Under the pieces are notes generated by a model that was not told the DNA's origin, did not search any database, and was given only the letters and a program-made list of their open reading frames with translations. Positions 60,886-64,000 of a stretch of 64,000 bases of DNA are shown here, piece after piece. Location: positions 107,774 to 171,773 of the forward strand of contig DINS01000019.1 of assembly GCA_002426015.1 (NCBI GenBank), written 5' to 3'. This DNA is from Flavobacteriaceae bacterium UBA5534 (GTDB lineage Bacteria; Bacteroidota; Bacteroidia; Flavobacteriales; Flavobacteriaceae). Positions within the stretch are counted from its first letter, which is position 1. Each line of letters starts with the position of its first letter. The position numbers and the translations under genes are program-made.

Positions 60886-63800
60886 ATGCAATACCATTTT
60901 AACGACATTGAAGCCAAGTGGCAAAAATATTGGGCAGAAAACAAAACATTTCAAGCCTCAAACACTAGCGATAAACCAAAATATTACGTACTAGATATGT
61001 TTCCTTACCCAAGTGGAGCAGGCTTACACGTTGGTCATCCATTAGGCTATATCGCAAGTGATATTTATGCACGTTATAAACGTCATAAAGGGTTTAATGT
61101 GTTGCATCCACAAGGGTATGATAGTTTTGGTTTGCCAGCAGAGCAGTATGCTATTCAAACAGGGCAACATCCAGCGGTGACGACCGAAGAAAACATCAAA
61201 ACCTATCGTCGTCAATTGGACCAAATCGGGTTTTCATTTGATTGGAGCCGTGAAGTGCGAACCTCCGACCCTAATTATTACAAATGGACACAGTGGATTT
61301 TTATCCAGTTGTTTGAATCATGGTATAATAACGATAGCAATAAAGCGGAATCTATTGAAACGCTTATTTCAAAATTTTCTGCGGAAGGAAATGCCAATGT
61401 AAATGCAGTTTGTGATGATAACATTGAACCTTTTACTGCTGAACAATGGAATACTTTTTCATCTATAAAACAACAAGAAATCCTCCTAAAATATCGATTG
61501 ACCTATTTAGCAGAGACCGAAGTGAACTGGTGTCCTGCTTTAGGAACGGTGTTAGCAAACGACGAAATCGTCAATGGCGTTTCAGAACGTGGTGGTCATC
61601 CTGTAATCCGTAAAAAAATGACACAATGGAGTATGCGTATTTCTGCTTATGCAGAGCGTTTACTTCAAGGATTAGATACCATTGATTGGACAGAGTCACT
61701 AAAAGAAAGTCAACGCAACTGGATTGGAAAATCGGTTGGAGCGCAGGTGACATTCAACGTCATTGCGAGTGCAACGAAGCAATCTCATGCTATTGAAGTT
61801 TTCACAACACGTCCTGACACCATTTTTGGCGTTAGTTTTATGACATTGGCTCCAGAACACGAGCTCGTTTCACAAATCACAACACCAGAACAAAAAGCAG
61901 AGGTTGAAGCCTATATCGAAGCCACTGCAAAGCGAAGTGAACGCGAACGTATGGCAGATGTAAAAACCATTTCTGGTGCATTTACAGGAGCTTATGCAGA
62001 GCATCCTTTTACAAAAGAGCCTATTCCAATCTGGATTGGAGATTATGTGTTGGCTGGTTACGGAACTGGAGCAGTAATGTCTGTGCCTTGTGGCGACCAA
62101 CGTGATTACGATTTTGCAAAGCATTTTAATATTCCTATTCCTAACATTTTTGAAGGTGTTGATATTAGCGAAGAAGCCTTTGCAGATAAAGACAACACCA
62201 TCATTGCTAATAGCGATTTTCTTAACGGATTAAACTATAAAAAAGCAACCAAACTTGCCATATACGAGTTAGAAAAACTAGGTCAAGGTGAAGGTAAAAC
62301 CAATTACAGATTACGTGATGCTGTGTTTTCGCGTCAGCGTTATTGGGGAGAACCATTTCCTGTGTATTACGTCAACGGCATGCCACAAATGATTGATAAA
62401 GCACATTTGCCAATCCGTTTGCCAGAAGTTGAGAAATACCTCCCAACCGAAACAGGCGAACCACCTTTAGGTCGTGCTGATGTTTGGGCTTGGTGTACCG
62501 AAACGAATACTGTAGTTAGTAATGATAAGATAAATAACACAAGTGTTTTTCCTCTTGAGTTGAACACCATGCCTGGTTGGGCAGGAAGTTCTTGGTATTT
62601 CTTTAGGTATATGGACGCTCACAATGAGGAGACTTTTGCAAGTGAAGAAGCCTTAAAGTATTGGGAAAGTGTCGATTTATACATTGGTGGTAGCGAGCAT
62701 GCCACAGGTCATTTGCTCTACTCACGTTTTTGGGTAAAATTTATGAAAGACAGAGGATTTGTAGGCATTGAAGAACCTTTTAAAAAGCTGATTAACCAAG
62801 GGATGATTTTGGGGACGAGTGCGTTTGCTTATAAAGTTTTACATTCATTCACAGTAAAAGATATTTCAGATGAATTTAATATCGATGAGTTGAAGTTTGT
62901 TGATGTATTTGTAAGCAAAACAACAAAAGAACACTTTGATAAAGGTGTTTATGATGACAGCCTAAAAGAATCATTGAATATTATAGCAAATATATATGAA
63001 GAAAAAGGATTTAAGGTTGAAGCCAATATAGATAAAGTCTTAATGAACCCAATTCATATTAAAGTAGATTATATCAATGCTTCGGACGAATTAGATATTC
63101 AAGCTTTAAAAAATGACAAGGAATTTGGTAAAGATTATAAAAATGCAATTTTCATTGGAGAGAATGGAGGAATAATTGATGGTGAGAACGATGTTTACAA
63201 AGTCGGCCGTGAAGTCGAAAAAATGTCCAAATCCAAATACAATGTCGTCAATCCAGATGCGATTTGCGAACAATATGGTGCAGACAGTTTGCGACTCTAC
63301 GAAATGTTCCTCGGTCCATTAGAGCAAGCTAAACCTTGGAATACTGCTGGTATTACAGGTGTTCATGGCTTCCTTAAAAAATTCTGGAAGTTGTATGTTG
63401 GTGACAATGGGTTAAACGTTACTGATGCAAAACCAAATGCAGATAATTTAAAAACACTCCATAAAACCATCAAAAAAGTAGAAGAAGATATCGAGAATTT
63501 CTCATTTAATACATCAGTTTCTACCTTTATGATTGCATGCAATGAGTTAACCGCTCAAAAATGTACAAGCAAAGATATTTTAGAACCTTTATTGGTTTTA
63601 TTATCACCTTATGCACCACATATTGCAGAGGAATTGTGGAGTCAATTAGGTCATAACGAATCGATTTCAACAGCGCCTTTCCCTAAATTTGATGCAAGCC
63701 ATTTGGTAGAAAGCAGTAAAGAATATCCGATTTCTTTCAATGGAAAAACGAAATTCACGATGGAATTGCCTTTAGATTTAAGCAAAGATGACATCGAAAA

Positions 63801-63900
63801 GGCAGTTATGGCACATGAAAAAACAATAGCTCAATTACAAGGAAGAGCGCCTAAAAAAGTAATTATTGTGCCTGGAAAAATTGTAAATATCGTAGGTTAA
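60886..63900 (+). CDS. leuS: Leucyl-tRNA synthetase with a repeat-encoded insertion
   Basis: This class I enzyme charges tRNA-Leu. From ATG 60886 (MQYHFNDIEAKWQKYW) it is 1004 residues. It has the HIGH motif as AGLHVGHPLGYIASD (about residues 43-57), the CP1 editing domain with VFTTRPDTIFGVSFM and YGTGAVMSVPCGDQRDYDF, the KMSKS motif EKMSKSKYNVVNPD, and a C-terminal domain ending GKIVNIVG. It carries the long insertions normal for the phylum (for example around SAEGNANVNAVCDDN). Residues about 291-301 (NVIASATKQSH) are encoded by the cattgcgag...gaagcaatct repeat, inserted in frame in the variable start of the editing domain. Confidence 0.96.
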   Translation: MQYHFNDIEAKWQKYWAENKTFQASNTSDKPKYYVLDMFPYPSGAGLHVGHPLGYIASDIYARYKRHKGFNVLHPQGYDSFGLPAEQYAIQTGQHPAVTTEENIKTYRRQLDQIGFSFDWSREVRTSDPNYYKWTQWIFIQLFESWYNNDSNKAESIETLISKFSAEGNANVNAVCDDNIEPFTAEQWNTFSSIKQQEILLKYRLTYLAETEVNWCPALGTVLANDEIVNGVSERGGHPVIRKKMTQWSMRISAYAERLLQGLDTIDWTESLKESQRNWIGKSVGAQVTFNVIASATKQSHAIEVFTTRPDTIFGVSFMTLAPEHELVSQITTPEQKAEVEAYIEATAKRSERERMADVKTISGAFTGAYAEHPFTKEPIPIWIGDYVLAGYGTGAVMSVPCGDQRDYDFAKHFNIPIPNIFEGVDISEEAFADKDNTIIANSDFLNGLNYKKATKLAIYELEKLGQGEGKTNYRLRDAVFSRQRYWGEPFPVYYVNGMPQMIDKAHLPIRLPEVEKYLPTETGEPPLGRADVWAWCTETNTVVSNDKINNTSVFPLELNTMPGWAGSSWYFFRYMDAHNEETFASEEALKYWESVDLYIGGSEHATGHLLYSRFWVKFMKDRGFVGIEEPFKKLINQGMILGTSAFAYKVLHSFTVKDISDEFNIDELKFVDVFVSKTTKEHFDKGVYDDSLKESLNIIANIYEEKGFKVEANIDKVLMNPIHIKVDYINASDELDIQALKNDKEFGKDYKNAIFIGENGGIIDGENDVYKVGREVEKMSKSKYNVVNPDAICEQYGADSLRLYEMFLGPLEQAKPWNTAGITGVHGFLKKFWKLYVGDNGLNVTDAKPNADNLKTLHKTIKKVEEDIENFSFNTSVSTFMIACNELTAQKCTSKDILEPLLVLLSPYAPHIAEELWSQLGHNESISTAPFPKFDASHLVESSKEYPISFNGKTKFTMELPLDLSKDDIEKAVMAHEKTIAQLQGRAPKKVIIVPGKIVNIVG
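61758..61789 (+). repeat. In-frame copy of the cattgcgag...gaagcaatct repeat inside leuS
   Basis: CGTCATTGCGAG at 61758-61769 and ACGAAGCAATCT at 61774-61785 are the two halves also found, more or less changed, at 16664-16746 and 45619-45657. It is translated as VIASATKQS within LeuRS. Confidence 0.75.
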
Positions 63901-63914
63901 TAAACTATAACGTC

Positions 63915-64000
63915 ATGAAAAAAATACTTTTTGTTTGTGTTCTGTATTTAAGTTTTACTTGTAGCGAAGACAAAAAGCAGATAGTTGAAGCATCTTGTGG
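63915..64000 (+). CDS. Partial small exported protein (cut by window edge)
   Basis: Only 28 complete codons are in the window. They read MKKILFVCVLYLSFTCSE, a lipoprotein or export signal with a cysteine at position 16, followed by DKKQIVEASCG. The VEASCG ending recalls the start of the DUF6370 family, which continues with further cysteines, but too little is present to be sure. It begins 14 nt past the leuS stop and may be co-transcribed. Confidence 0.5.
   Translation, partial: MKKILFVCVLYLSFTCSEDKKQIVEASC

Noticed and set aside
1..64000. Prophage, insertion sequence, CRISPR, tRNA or rRNA
   Set aside because: No transposase, integrase, phage structural or Cas proteins, and no clover-leaf or rRNA-like sequence was recognised by eye; a tRNA scan would be needed to exclude tRNAs fully.

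Overview
The window is a 64 kb stretch of ordinary chromosome from a member of the Bacteroidota, almost certainly family Flavobacteriaceae. The evidence is a low G+C, AT-rich sequence, promoters of the TAnnTTTG type in place of the proteobacterial -10, few Shine-Dalgarno sequences, many small lipoproteins, and family-specific genes (DUF3098, DUF3127, DUF4301, DUF3108, group II GGGP synthase, a CusA-TolC fusion, and the ftsX/uppP/truB neighbourhood). No rRNA, tRNA, CRISPR array, prophage or insertion sequence was seen. Both edges cut a gene.

Layout. 1-3.2 kb: a truncated DUF3108 gene, then the tyrosine-degradation pair hmgA-hppD (leftward). 3.4-7.5 kb: uvrC translationally coupled to a patatin/outer-membrane-barrel protein. 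7.6-10.4 kb (rightward): an aspartic/zinc-type protease of the RimB class, RimK glutamate ligase, an AstE/AspA-type zinc amidohydrolase and 5-formyl-THF cyclo-ligase. 10.4-15 kb (leftward): ileS, a DksA-like regulator without its zinc cysteines, and lspA. 15-18.5 kb: a lipoprotein, an aldo/keto reductase, an OmpA-domain lipoprotein and exonuclease III. 18.7-30.1 kb (rightward): a very large outer-membrane protein of unknown function, then a heavy-metal block made of a His-rich exported protein, a CusA-TolC fusion carrying one frameshift, a lipoprotein adaptor and a P1B-4 type metal ATPase. 30-41 kb: glyS, a coiled-coil membrane protein, ComF, an Ig-like lipoprotein, an omega-amidase-like nitrilase without an ATG, a methionine/glutamine aminotransferase, an exported caspase-like candidate, a Vsr-like nuclease and ahcY. 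41-45.5 kb: a tightly overlapped operon of phosphopantetheinyl transferase, GGGP synthase, PnuC, a NadR-like kinase, DUF4301 and ArfB. 45.5-48 kb: a TPP riboswitch and the TonB-dependent receptor it controls (probable thiamine uptake). 48-64 kb: greA with a structured leader, a HIT protein, an orphan histidine kinase, a flavin reductase, aat, tag, truB-uppP-DUF3098-ftsX and leuS.

Most genes are housekeeping. The less expected items are a dispersed repeat of the cattgcgag...gaagcaatct type that has been inserted in frame into leuS and also lies between the TPP riboswitch and its gene; tandem terminator-like hairpins at the start of the greA transcript; TAnnTTTG boxes so close to ATG codons that glyS, uppP and the His-rich gene may be leaderless; the RimB-RimK-AstE trio; and a nitrilase gene with no usable ATG or GTG.
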